The notes under the pieces were generated by a model that had not been told where the DNA came from, did not search any database, and saw only the letters and a list, made by a program, of their open reading frames with translations. Made by a program: the position numbers and the translations under genes. A DNA stretch of 64,000 nucleotides from Medicago truncatula. Taxonomy: Eukaryota; Streptophyta; Magnoliopsida; Fabales; Fabaceae. The stretch lies in assembly GCF_003473485.1 (NCBI RefSeq), contig NC_053049.1, forward strand, positions 15,066,001 through 15,130,000, written 5' to 3'. This document shows, one piece after another, positions 12,154 through 22,942 of this stretch (position 1 is its first letter; each line of letters opens with the position of its first letter).

Positions 12154-13813
12154 TGGTTCAAATATTTATCTTGTATATAATGTATTACTGACAGATATTT
12201 ATCTCATATATTTTTTTTTTGTATTTATCAAATACTAGTGTTTGTTTTGTACTTCTTTGTTATATTTATCAGTTACGAATATATCCTGTATTTTTTTAGA
12301 TGAGTGTTATTTGAACAACTATTTGGTGGACAACTTATGAGACAATCATAATTTACAAAGAAAAAGTAGGTATTGACAAGAAAATCAAAGCAATAGGGAG
12401 ATAAAGTAAAAAAATAATGTAAATATGAGAAAGAAAGTTATCACAAAAGTTGTCAAAAAATGAATGTTCAAATATCATTTCTCACTTTTTTAGATCCATG
12501 TTTCCGTTGTTTTGTTTTTTGAACTTTAAAAATTCATAATTAATCTGTCATTTGTTGGAAAATTCTGATTTTATGTAAAAAGTCATATTTTAAAATCATA
12601 AACAACTATGAACCTTCTGATGTTATTCATCAAGAAAGTTCAAGTTACTGCAGTACAGTCATTGGTAAATGATACAAACCATTTCGCACCAAAGATATTA
12701 GAAACAGGGGCATGGCTTCAAACATCATAATCATAATGAATAAAATCAAACGGTTCATCACTTCTAGTAAGGTTTGAAGGAAAAATAGTTTGATGGTGCT
12801 TAGATTTCTGCGCAATTATCCTATGTAATATAAGAAACACTGGGAGTATATTTAAAAGGTTAGAAATGAGTACAATGTGTACAATTTTTCAAAGGGAGAA
12901 GCACCAAACGACAACAATGTGTACAATTTTTCAAATAAAAAATGAACGTAAAACATAAAAAAATTAACCTTAAAAAATTGTCTTCGATATGAATTTTAGC
13001 AATTCCAACCGTGAAAGAGAAATGATATTTGTAGAATCAATTTATGACAATTTTTTGATAACTTTCTCTTTCATATTTATATTATGCTCTCATTCTCTCT
13101 ATTCCTTTTTCTCTCTATTATTTTTTACCAATGAAAAAAAAAAAATTATCACAAAAGTTATTTCAAATAGTTTTTCAAATATCACTATAGACTTAATGTG
13201 AAAATAAGTTTTTTTATCGAATCAAATACTAGCAATGCAAATTAATTACAAAAGTTACTATTTATCATAAAATTTTAATGACGCGTATCCTTTTAATTTT
13301 TATAAGAAATTGTAAAAATTAGACAACAAAATCACTTACTCCTTTCATTTCACAATAATATTTGCATCACTCATAATTCAATATGTTTTAATGAAAATAA
13401 TTTTTTTAGTTATACATTTTTCTTAATTGATATGAAAGAATCAAATTAACTATCATTAAAAAACAAATGGTGTAATATTTCTTAAAAGATAAACAAAATA
13501 CATCAGTACGACTAAAATCCATGTCAAAGTCATCACCAAACACAATCCGTGTAAAAGAAAAGAAATCCGTATGAAAAGAATCTTCTTACTAGTTCTTACT
13601 TCTTATCCAAATTTTGTCTGCAAAAAACAACTATAACATGTATGAAACCACCATGACTATTGGTCATAACATCAACAATAATAAAGTCTTATTATTAAGA
13701 CGTGTTGCCCTTTCCAAGTTGCAATTGCAATCTTTCTAAAACCCACTCATACAATCTTCTTAAACAAAAAAACTCTTACACGTTTTTTCCTCTCTCTCCT
13801 TCCAACCCAAAAT
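12154..13813. other. Intergenic DNA upstream of the ARM-repeat gene
   Basis: No gene seen. The motif GAGAAAGAAAGTTRTCACAAAA followed by CAAATATCATTTCTC occurs near 12425-12485, and reappears near 15970-16020 and inverted near 13015-13080, so it is a dispersed repeat. The last 70 bases before the ATG are a CT-rich leader ending CTCTCTCCTTCCAACCC. Confidence 0.5.
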
Positions 13814-15216
13814 ATGGACGCTAACCGCCGCGTCGTGCGGACGCTAGTATCAAAACTAAGCTCCGTTTCAGAAAAAACCCGAATCGAATCACTCATCGAG
13901 CTTCGTCAATTATCAAAACAAGATCCATCAACCCGACCCATAATAGCCGAATCAGGCGCAATCCCTTACCTCGCTGAAACCCTCTATTCTTCTTTACACC
14001 CTTCTCAAGAAAACGCTACAGCAACACTTTTAAACCTTTCCATAACGGAAAAAGAACCTATCATGTCCACGCGCGGTGTTCTCGACGCGCTTGCGCATGT
14101 GATTTCTCATCATTCATCTACCTCCGCCGCCGCTGCTGTTCAATCCGCCGCCGCTACGATTCACAGCCTTCTTTCCTCGGTGGATGATTATCGTACTGTT
14201 GTTGGATCTAAACGTGAGATTGTTTATGCGCTTGTTGATATTCTTCGTTGCCACCGTTCCTCACCGCCAAGAACGGTGAAGGATTCATTGAAAGCGCTTT
14301 TTGCAATCGCACTTCATCCATTGAATCGTGCTACGATGGTTCAATTTGGTGTTGTTCCCGCGTTGTTTTCGTTGATCGTTAATGATGGTAGAGTAGGGAT
14401 TGTTGAAGATGCTTCCGCAGTTATTGCGCAGGTTATTACAATTTTTGATAGTACTCATATCTATAGAAATGTATATAGAAAGAAGAAGTTGAATTTAATT
14501 AAGTGCTCGTTTGAATTGTCTTATATTTTAGCTTATTAGCTTATGAAAAATAGTTTATGTAAATAAATAAATAAATGTTAATTTATAAGTTTTCACTAAC
14601 TAAAATTGTATTTCATGAGCTGTTTTTTCATAAACTAGCTTGACAAGCTTATGAATTGTACTTAAAAGCTTATTTAGTTGCATAAACTGTTTTGTGTAGA
14701 TTCAAAAATAATTCAATCCAAACAGGCCCTACGCCTTAAGTAATACAATGAGATAGTCGGTTAGAACAACTAACTCTAACTGATGTGTAACTAACTTTTA
14801 TATCTTTGATTCAGGTCGCCGGTTGCGAGGAAAGTGTTGAGGCGTTTAAGAAGGTTTCTGGTGTGGGAGTGCTGGCGGATTTACTTGATCTTGCTACCGG
14901 TTCGAGTATGAGGACGAGGGAAAATGCGGTGTCGGCATTGCTTAATCTTGTGAGATGTGGTGGAGATGTGGTGGCTGGAGATGTAAGAGACGCGGTGGCG
15001 TTTGGTGCGATGGATGGAATTGCTGATGTTAAAGATAAAGGAAGTGTTAAGGGGCAGAGTAAGGCGATGGAGTTGATGAGAGTGATGGTTGGTGATGTTC
15101 GTAGTCACGGTGATGTTCGTAGTCAAGGTGATGTTCGTAATCATGGTAATGTTGGTTTGAATAGTGATTCGTCGTTTGGTTCTTATATGAATGAAGATAG
15201 TGGTACGTCATTTTGA
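13814..15216 (+). CDS. ARM-repeat protein without a U-box
   Basis: Two exons, 13814-14431 and 14815-15216, spliced in phase 0 (GCGCAG^GTTATT; TTCAG^GTCGCC), give 339 residues. The protein is a run of armadillo repeats: IIAESGAIPYLAETL, SQENATATLLNLSI, VYALVDILR, VKDSLKALFAIALHPLNRATMVQFGVVPALFSLI, VLADLLDLATGSS and TRENAVSALLNLVR. These are the ARM motifs of plant U-box E3 ligases, but no U-box precedes them; the ORF starts 20-30 residues before the first repeat. Similar U-box-less ARM proteins of 350-470 residues exist in Arabidopsis. Its role is probably protein binding, partner unknown. The C-terminal tail has three GDVR(S/N)(H/Q) hexads from an 18-bp tandem repeat. Confidence 0.92.
14503..14731. 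mobile_element. MITE in the intron of the ARM-repeat gene
   Basis: The left end GTGCTCGTTTGAATTG mirrors the right end CAATCCAAACAGGCCC. Inner segments (AGCTTATGAAAAATAG, TTTTTCATAAACTAGCT) also pair. The element fills more than half of the 383-bp intron. It resembles the element at about 29934-30141. Confidence 0.55.
15091..15150 (+). repeat. 18-bp coding tandem repeat (GDVRSH)
   Basis: Units at 15091, 15109 and 15127 begin GGTGATGTTCGTA, and a fourth, decayed unit starts at 15145. They encode GDVRSH, GDVRSQ, GDVRNH, then GNVGLN, in the C-terminal tail outside the ARM fold. Confidence 0.85.
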
Positions 15217-16590
15217 ATGATGGTTTGTCGTTTTGGTCTCTTGGTGAAATGAGTTTTAGGTTGGCGGATCATGTACAAAAATAGATTAGAATTCTGTTGT
15301 TGTTGCTGTTACTATTAATGACATGTTGTTATGATTCTATTGATTTTTATGTTATGATATGAGAAATATCATGATATGTTGTACATTCTAACAAAGAAAA
15401 CGCTCATTAATTGAAAAGGTTATTCTTCTTCTGGTGTGTAGAGTGCTTTTGATTTGAAGTTGGGTTTATAATCTGTGAAAGATTCAAGCTATAAAACGAA
15501 GAAAGTAGTGAATAGTTATGAATTATTTCTGTTTATGAGATCATTGCTAGCAACTTTTAAATGAAATGATGGATATTCAGTGAACATATATGTTGATTAC
15601 AGAACATAAGGGCTCCAAAGCCTCACTTGTGTCTTCAATATGATTGGTTACCAATCTACCATGTAAAAGTTTCCAACCAAAACAATAGATTCTCACACTA
15701 AACTTCATCTTCTACAAATCCTTCCTTATGCATGAGATGAAAGCCACTCAAACTCATGCACTTGCCACAGAAAAAACACCCAAACCATTTTCAGGCTAAA
15801 TTCTAATATCAGCTTCAAGATCCTCAGAGAGATGGTAAAACTGCAGATCCTTTAAGAAAAACTTATTGCTTAAGGTCCAAAAAAGATACGTTTTCCACAA
15901 GCTGCGTAACACATGCATAACTGATTAAATGGAGAGAGAAAAAGGAAGAGATAGAATAAAAGTATAATGTGAGTATGAGAGAGAAAGTTGTCACAAAATG
16001 ATTGTACAAATATCATTTATCTTTATAAATACACATTGGAGGCGTGTTACTATACAAAACAAAATTAAAAATAAATAAGGTTAGGACAATAGTAAAAGTC
16101 CACAACAACCCATATAATTACATTTTCTTAAAACATTTTTTAAGGTTGATGTGAAGAACAACCAATTGATTGGTCTAAGTGTAAGCACTTACACCCCCTT
16201 AAACAAGTGGTTGAGGGTTTGGGCTCTGACTCTTGTCGGTGGAAAAAATTCGATTGAGAAGAGAGAATTTATATTGTTCATTCGACAGAGATTAATCAAA
16301 CGCTAAACAACAGTAAAATTTCGTACTACTAAAAAAACTTCCTTGAGGAGCAGGATTGTGTTAGAATTTCTTAATGAGAAATGCTATTTGGCAAGACATT
16401 AAGCATTTGTTGTTCTCTATGGTTACACAATAACATAAGAACCTTTATCCTTTTGATTGCCCTTTACAAGAAGGGCTATATTGATAATTCGTTAAGTAGC
16501 AATTAATTAAGAGACTTGTTCAAAAAAAGCAATTAATTAAGACAAAAAAAAAAAAAACAGTACCGAAAGAAAAAAAACGACATACACCGA
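15217..16590. other. 3' flank of the ARM gene and intergenic DNA
   Basis: The first 200 bases are likely 3' UTR. No other gene seen. A tRNA-like stretch at 16158-16260 (GATTGGTCTAAGTG...) may be a worn SINE, but box B is not convincing. Confidence 0.4.
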
Positions 16591-16599
16591 AATAAATTG

Positions 16600-17904
16600 A
16601 GCTTAAATATGCTTTTAATCCTTGCAAATATAATAAGTTTGGATTTTCGTCCCTGGTAAAAAAAAAATTTGAAATTCATCCCTGCAAAATTTTTTGTTTT
16701 TTAAAATAATCCTTAGATCCACTTTTGTGCTAATTTGTCCAATTTTTGCCTATGTGGCAAATGTTGACCGTGCAAATTTGACCACGTGGCTTCCATGTGT
16801 CAATTTTGTCATTTAATATATTTAAAAAACATTTTAAAAATCAAGTAATTTATTTTTTAAATTAAAAAAAATCAATTAAGGAGAGAGAGCATGATTACCC
16901 CATCCGAGACCTTCATATTTTTCCCTTTCTTCTTCAAAATTTCATTTTATTCCCTTTCTTCAATTCATCTTTGTAACATAACAATAACAACAAACTCTCT
17001 TCACCCAAAATAAACACCCAAATTCTCATAACCTAACCCTCACGAAAATTCCCAATTTCTCAAAACCTAAACCCTGATTGAATCAAAATCAAATTGAATT
17101 GGATATAGATCAAGCAAGGAAAAGCAACGAAGATGAAGATGAGAAAACTTGATAGGGGTTTACTTATTCATCTTCTTTATATGTATGTCAACAAAAACAT
17201 ACCCTCTTTTTCCAACTTTTCAATGTTTTTGTTAAGAGACAAGGTTCATGTTTCTGATCTGCGTGTTTAAAGGCTGTTGTTATTGTTGTTAATGGTGTTG
17301 AGGTCAAACCTTAGTTTTCTTAATTTTTCTATTGTTCTGTTCCTTTAGCTGATTGTGTTGTTGTTGGGTTTACCGTTATGACGTTTGATGATGTTAAGTG
17401 TTGTTTGATTTTCTTGGGAGAAGGGTAGCATCTGAGAATAGTGAGGATGTTTTTTGATGAATTTGATTTGGGATCTTAGTAATAGTGAGGGTATGAATAA
17501 TGGGTTGATTTGAGAATGGAATCATGTTGTTATGTGATTGTTATGGATGCTGATCTTATGGAAGAGGAAGAAAAAGCTGAGATGTAGAAGATCAAGAAGA
17601 GGAAACTAATATTCTGTTAAAAAAAAGAGGAAATTAATATAAAAAAAAAGAAAACAAATAAAAACATTTATAGATTTATTGATTTATTTTATATTTATTT
17701 AATTTCATTTAAAATCCACATGTACAAAATGATACAGTCAGCAAGTGACACCTAAGCAAAAACCTGCCAAATAAGCAAGAAAGTGGGTCTAGGGACTACT
17801 TTAAAAAATAAAAAAATTTGCAGGGATAAATTTCAATTTTTTTTTTACTGGGGACCAAAACCCAAACTCATTATATTTACAGAGATTAAAGGCATATTTT
17901 AGCC
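16600..17904. mobile_element. MULE-type element, 1.3 kb, perfect 9-bp target duplication
   Basis: The ends are inverted over about 150 bp with gaps: left AGCTTAAATATGCTTTTAAT, right (minus) GGCTAAAATATGCCTTTAAT. Both continue through a TAATRAGTTTGG block and a WTTTGCAGGGA-like block. The direct 9-mer AATAAATTG flanks both sides (16591-16599 and 17905-17913). No transposase is visible. The interior (about 16880-17600) has a CT-rich, leader-like stretch and then ATG- and GAAGA-rich sequence, so it may hold captured gene pieces. Confidence 0.9.
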
Positions 17905-18035
17905 AATAAATTGATTATTGAATTTGAATGAAAACCTTCATTTCTTTAGATTGGATATATGCGATATTTTTCTCATACAGATTAGCATTTTCTTTCTTAA
18001 CTAAGGGTTTCAGGTCAGGATTTGTTATTTTTAAG

Positions 18036-18071
18036 AAAAATATGTGATTGAGGGTATAGCTTTCATTAAAA
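18036..18071 (+). repeat. 36-bp direct repeat, left copy
   Basis: Identical to 21701-21736. Its right edge abuts the CTAG terminus of the Helitron relic. See the finding on Helitron borders. Confidence 0.95.
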
Positions 18072-18106
18072 CTAGTATAGTGACCCGTGCCAGCACGGGG
18101 AAATAA
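18072..18106 (-). mobile_element. Helitron 3' terminus (hairpin + CTAG)
   Basis: Read on the minus strand, CCCCGTGCTGGCACGGG forms a 7-bp GC-rich hairpin. It is followed by TCACTATA and ends in CTAG at 18075-18072, next to a host T. A hairpin 8-12 nt before a CTRR end is the diagnostic 3' end of plant Helitrons. It lies downstream of a helicase remnant on the same strand. Confidence 0.85.
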
Positions 18107-18837
18107 AAAACTATTTTGATCAAATGTATAGATTTTATATTATGTTATCTTAAAGTTATAAGTATGGTTATAATTTAAATTTGATATGGAAAAAAATATC
18201 ATCTTAATTTTGTTAATTTTGTATATATTTTGAAATATCTAAACATTGCACATAACGATTAAAGTATTTGGATTTATATTTAACTAAATTATTTGTAGTA
18301 TAAGATGTACTTATTGTTAAACTTAGCATATGTAATATTTTTGCAAAAATACTCCGACGTACTGTATATTATTATTTGTTGACATAATGTATTTTACTAA
18401 TCATAAAAACTAAAAAAAATGTATTTTTTAATATAATAGTCAGTGTCAGATGTATACACCTAGTCTGTGAATGCAAACGTTAAATTTTTTACGGGTGTGT
18501 ATAAATATAGTTTGGACTACAGAAATGTCGATTGTTATTTGTTTTTATTTTTTACAAAATCAATGGTCTAATGTAAATATTATATTTTAGGGTAACAACG
18601 ATGTAAAAAAAAAAAAAAAAAGTTTCGCGTATTGTTATACCTGAAAAATGCATCAATTAAAAGTCAATGGCAGGAGGACATGCTTATATAGAAATTGCAT
18701 GTCTTGTAATGACCAATACGTCTTATAAAGAAATATATAAAAAAAAAAAAAAAAGACTTCCAAACAATACGCAACTTTGGTTTTCTAAATTACAGCAACA
18801 ACAATTCTAAAACATAACCAATGATCATACTTTTTGA

Positions 18838-19304
18838 AAAACTTCACGATAAACAACATTCGTGGTCTCCTTGCAAACATTATTATCTCCATTCAAGATG
18901 AGCAGCTTCAAACCTTTTCTAGAAGTAACTCGAGAGACAGCGACATAAAGTTGTTCATACGTGAACACGGGCTTAGGAAGATAAATCCCACTCGAGATAA
19001 AGATTGACCCTGAATTTTATTTATTGTCATTGCAAAACAAAGCGTCAATGGAAATTGCATGCGCCTGCATAATAAGATTCATCCTGGGAATGAATACCCT
19101 GGTACCAGCTCTTTTTCTCGTAATTACAGTTGCAACTATCGTGCTCTTCCCTAGATGTGTAACTGTCAGCCTCGTACCATTACACAGACCATTGACCTCA
19201 TCAATGTTTCTCATCAGCCTAACTAGACATCCCACCCTTAGTTTCAACCTGTGATTTGGAATGCCAGAGCTCTTAATACCATTAAGAAATTCCGTACCAA
19301 GCAC
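18838..19304 (-). pseudogene. Helitron PIF1-like helicase, C-terminal remnant
   Basis: On the minus strand, 19304-19017 encodes EFLNGIKSSGIPNHRLKLRV, VGCLVRLMRNIDEVNGLCNG, TRLTVTHLGK and RVFIPRMNLI. This is the conserved C-terminal third of RepHel/PIF1 helicases. Just downstream, INKIQGQSL (helicase motif with TINK.QGQ) continues in a second frame, and YLPKPVFTYEQLYVAVSRVT, the VAVSR motif VI region, lies in the first frame again down to about 18838. At least one frameshift and a stop break it. The replicase part and helicase motifs I-III are absent here. It marks the body of the Helitron that ends at 18072. Confidence 0.9.
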
Positions 19305-19485
19305 GGGCTAGAATTTTGTCATACTTGATGAAGAAAGTTGGTATTGTTAAAGTTCAACATTGAATAAAAGAGTGTAAGTTGAACGACTTATAAGTAAAAT
19401 AATAACTCATATACTTAAGGCTTAAAATTTTGGATGAAGATGATATCATTCTAACTTATGTGGTTACTCTTTTTAAAATGTGTGG

Positions 19486-19686
19486 ATCCACACCAGTGTT
19501 GCTCCCTTAGAAGGCCCAACAGTGGCAAGATATCCCAGTTCAACATTTTGGGGGAAACAGAGTGGTTCTTGGTGGTCGATCATGGGCACAGAGAGTTTGA
19601 CACTATCCACACCAGTGTTGGCTCCCTTAGAAGGCCCAACAGTGGCATGATATCCTAGTTCAACATTTTAGGGGGAACAGAGTGAT
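19486..19686. repeat. Tandem duplication, 119-bp period
   Basis: Two copies of an about 82-bp block start at 19486 and 19605. Both run ATCCACACCAGTGTTG, CTCCCTTAGAAGGCCCAACA and GTTCAACATTTT. A worn third relative (CCAATGTAGGCTCCCTATTG) occurs near 20870. Confidence 0.85.
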
Positions 19687-19899
19687 GTTAATGTGTCAAG
19701 TGTGAGTTAAAGTTTCAAATTTTATGTAAGAGTATATGTTCAGCAACATATAAGGACATGAAAATGTGGTATCAATCTCGCTTGTGTTGTTTCTATTAGC
19801 CTAATGTGATTATACAATCCAATGTAGTTTGTAGGTGTCATTTGTTTAATGTTTTTAAACGTCATTCGCTTTCATGTAAAAACAATTATCCAACATCTA

Positions 19900-21700
19900 T
19901 TATTTCAAATTCTTTCCTTCTTGGTCTTTGATGGGATCTGACAATGGAAAAATATAGATGTGTTTTGGTGAGTTGATAAAATACATGCTTATTAGACATT
20001 TTAAATTGATGTGACATTTTTTTTAATGAATCTAATAGTTTGGTGACATAATTACCAAGTAATCTCCAACACCTTCAACAAATCTATAAAATTACCCTCA
20101 ATTCACTATTTTCCCTATACTCTCACAGATAAAACAAACTCCTTACTTTCTTCTCCTTATAATTTCTCTCATGTTTAAATTCATGTTTCTTTTATTTGTT
20201 TTTCTAATTTTCTTTCTCTCTTATCTAAAAGAAAGGAACAAAAACATTCATCGATGAAACCGCTACCAACCCACATTTTTTACCATGATGTTTCTCTCCC
20301 TTTATCCGACTATCTCACAAAATTACAAACACATGGAGTCTAATATTTAAGAGAGAGATGTTAATGTTTCATGTGTGAGTTAAACTTCTACATTTGATGC
20401 AAGAGTGTGTGTGTGTGTGTATGTGTGTGTACACACACACACATACACACACTAAGCAACATATATGTGACATAACCAATATACCCAACGTCTTAAGATT
20501 TCAGGTGAAAATGTGGTGTCAATCTTACTTGTGAGGTTTCTCTTAATTAAATTTGACAATCAAATTCATTACAGACTACCTCAGAAATTCAAGCACTATG
20601 ATGAACTATTTTTTTTAGTTTTGATATCTCATTTGCGTAATTTTGTTATATTAAATATAAGTTTTTGTATGTCATTCACTTTCATGCAATTTCTTTGTCT
20701 AACCTGAAATATATCAAATTTCTTTATTTTGATCTTTGGTGGGATCTCACTAAAAAAATTATAGATGTATTATGCTGAGTTGACAAATCACACGCTCATT
20801 AAAAATTTTGAGTGAAGATTTGATGTTAATTTCACATGTGTGATTGCTCTTGGTATAATATGGTGATCTAATCCAATGTAGGCTCCCTATTGTTCTAACA
20901 TTATGATAAACTACTTTGTTAGTGTTTGAATGTCCTTTATTTAAAAAAAATTATCTTAAAAATTAGTGTGTGTATGTCATTGTTTTCATGCTATTTTTTA
21001 TTCAACTTCTATTATTTCAAATTCCTTCGCATTTGGTTTTTGGTGTGATCTGACAATGGAAAAATTTGTATGTCTTACATTGATTTTACAAAATATATGC
21101 TTATTAGATATTTTAAAACAATGTGATTTTTTTTTTAAAATGACGTGACATTTTTTTAATCAAGCCTAATTTTTTGGTAAGATAATTATCCAAAAATCCT
21201 CAACTCTTTCAACAAACTCAAAATTATCGACAACTTAGTTTATTTAATATACTCTCACGAATAAAACACACTACATATATTTCTCCTTTATTGTTTCTTT
21301 CATCTTTGAAGTCCTTTTACATATGTAACAAAAAAAAAAAAAAAATCCTTTTTCATATTCATTTTTTTTCTTTATAACTTCTTTTATCTATTATTATGAA
21401 AGAAATGAACATAAATCTCCCTCTATGATCTTTGGTTAAATTTGACAATGAAAAATTGGATATTATGCTTAGTTAACGAAATACATGTTTATTAGAATTT
21501 TTAAAATAACGTAACTTCTTTTTTATTTTAAATTTTTGGCAAAACATTTATCCAAAAAACTGCAACTCCTTCAACAAACGTGTAAATTACCATCAACTAA
21601 CTTTATTTTCTATAATCTCACTATCAAAAAGCATAAACCCCTTTATTCCTTATCATTTCTCTCATTTCAAATTCTTTTTATCTTCGCATGAAAGGAACAC
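19900..21700. repeat. Long-period decayed tandem array inside the Helitron relic
   Basis: A block running TTTGRTGGGATCTGACAATG, about 30-40 bases, then ATGCTTATTAGA, recurs near 19927, 20736, 21038 and 21430. A second block (CTTCAACAAA...AAATTAYC...CTCTCAC...TTTCTCTCAT) recurs near 20075, 21205 and 21570. Spacing is irregular (300-800 bp), so units have been deleted and reshuffled. No protein is encoded. Confidence 0.75.
20404..20453. repeat. Palindromic (GT)n(AC)n microsatellite
   Basis: A GT run with one AT interruption is followed directly by an AC run with one AT interruption. This gives a near-perfect inverted repeat centred at 20430/20431. Confidence 0.9.
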
Positions 21701-21736
21701 AAAAATATGTGATTGAGGGTATAGCTTTCATTAAAA
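21701..21736 (+). repeat. 36-bp direct repeat, right copy
   Basis: Exact copy of 18036-18071, lying at the far side of the Helitron-containing block. The two copies enclose about 3.63 kb. Confidence 0.95.
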
Positions 21737-22416
21737 TGACCCATCAAATTGTCGACAAAGATTAGTTAATTAATAAAGTTATTATAACTGCATATAATTC
21801 AATTTAGTGTTTTCCAAAAAAAAGAAAAACTAAGTGGCTAAGAAAAATTAAGATAAGCCGACTTTATGTGCGGTTCTAATAACTTTTTCTCTTATATTCG
21901 CATTACTTTATCTTTTTCTCTATTGTTTTAGTTTTCATATTAATATATACATTTCTTTATAAATTTATAATTGTTTCAAAAATTATCACACAAATGGTTG
22001 TTGAAATAAAATACTTTAAAAAGGTTATTCATGTCACATGTGGTTGGGTGTTTCATTTTTTGACTAAAGCTTATAATTTTACTATTTTAATTTTTCTTTT
22101 CCTAAGTTTAACAAGTTTAGATAAGCAATCTTTGAATACACTGAATTGGCCTGTCTTCAGAGTTGTTGCATAAGATAAGATACTATGATGAACAAACACT
22201 AAGTTGAAAATAATGTCATATAACTTCTACCTTATAACGTAACATTCAGAAAAATGAATATAATGTGATAATGATTCTGAGTTACTTTTTCCAAGTATAT
22301 CTGGAATCAGGATTAGGTACACAAGGGGGTGGCCATTTATATAATTTTGCAATCGAAGTAAATATTAAATTTCGATGAAATCAATATATACTTACAGCAG
22401 GAAAAGTAGGCAAGAA
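21737..22416. other. Spacer before the tRNA gene
   Basis: No gene seen. The sequence near 21880-21990 (TTTTTCTCTTATATTC, TTATCACACAAATGGTTG) is a worn relative of the dispersed repeat at 12425 and 15970. Confidence 0.4.
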
Positions 22417-22433
22417 GCTGGAATAGCTCAGTT

Positions 22434-22466
<33 letters not shown>

Positions 22467-22490
22467 GAGGTTCAACCCCTCCTTCTAGCG
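22417..22490 (+). tRNA. trnN-GUU: tRNA-Asn (anticodon GUU)
   Basis: A 74-nt cloverleaf. The acceptor stem GCTGGAA pairs with TTCTAGC, with one G-U pair, and discriminator G follows. The D arm AGCTCAGTTGGTTAGAGC holds box A. The anticodon GTT is at 22451-22453 in a GTGGC/ACCAC-type stem. The T arm GGAGG TTCAACC CCTCC holds box B. CCA is not encoded and there is no intron. TTTT at 22492-22495 gives a Pol III terminator. It is a nuclear-type gene and looks functional. Confidence 0.97.
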
Positions 22491-22491
22491 A

Positions 22492-22520
22492 TTTTCTTTT
22501 CTTCTTTTTTTTTTTTTATT
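22492..22520 (+). terminator. Pol III terminator of the tRNA gene
   Basis: The first TTTT comes one base after the tRNA, followed by further T-runs that serve as backup terminators. Confidence 0.8.
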
Positions 22521-22562
22521 TATTTATTTTTTAAGTTCCTCATGAATGAAGGCTATTCAATC

Positions 22563-22597
<35 letters not shown>

Positions 22598-22942
22598 TGA
22601 TGCTTGGATTATTTTATACGTTAAATTCATAATAATCTTCCTCTTTACGTTAAATTTTCTTTTTGGGAAAAAAAAAATATTGAGCAGAAACAAACATAAT
22701 GGTGTGTATTGGAAAAAAACAATTACATTCAACAAAAAAATTAAGGAACAATGCAATAGCATAAATATATTGGTAAGCATGATTTCAATCTTTTTACTTT
22801 CGTCCCTTAAAAAAAAAAGATATCTTTTTACTTTCGTTTTCATTCAATAAATCAATCTATACTAAATTTCGAAGCCATTGTATTCTCTAAAAGTGTTGCA
22901 TGTTGGAAACACGGCATTTTTCAACACAAGGACTCGCACTAA
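22521..22942. other. Low-complexity spacer with a ~32-nt T-run
   Basis: A T-run at 22566-22596 and other A/T tracts generate meaningless open frames. No gene seen. Confidence 0.6.

Noticed and set aside
22443-22850. 135-codon ORF starting inside the tRNA gene
   Set aside because: It overlaps the tRNA and reads T-runs as poly-Phe.
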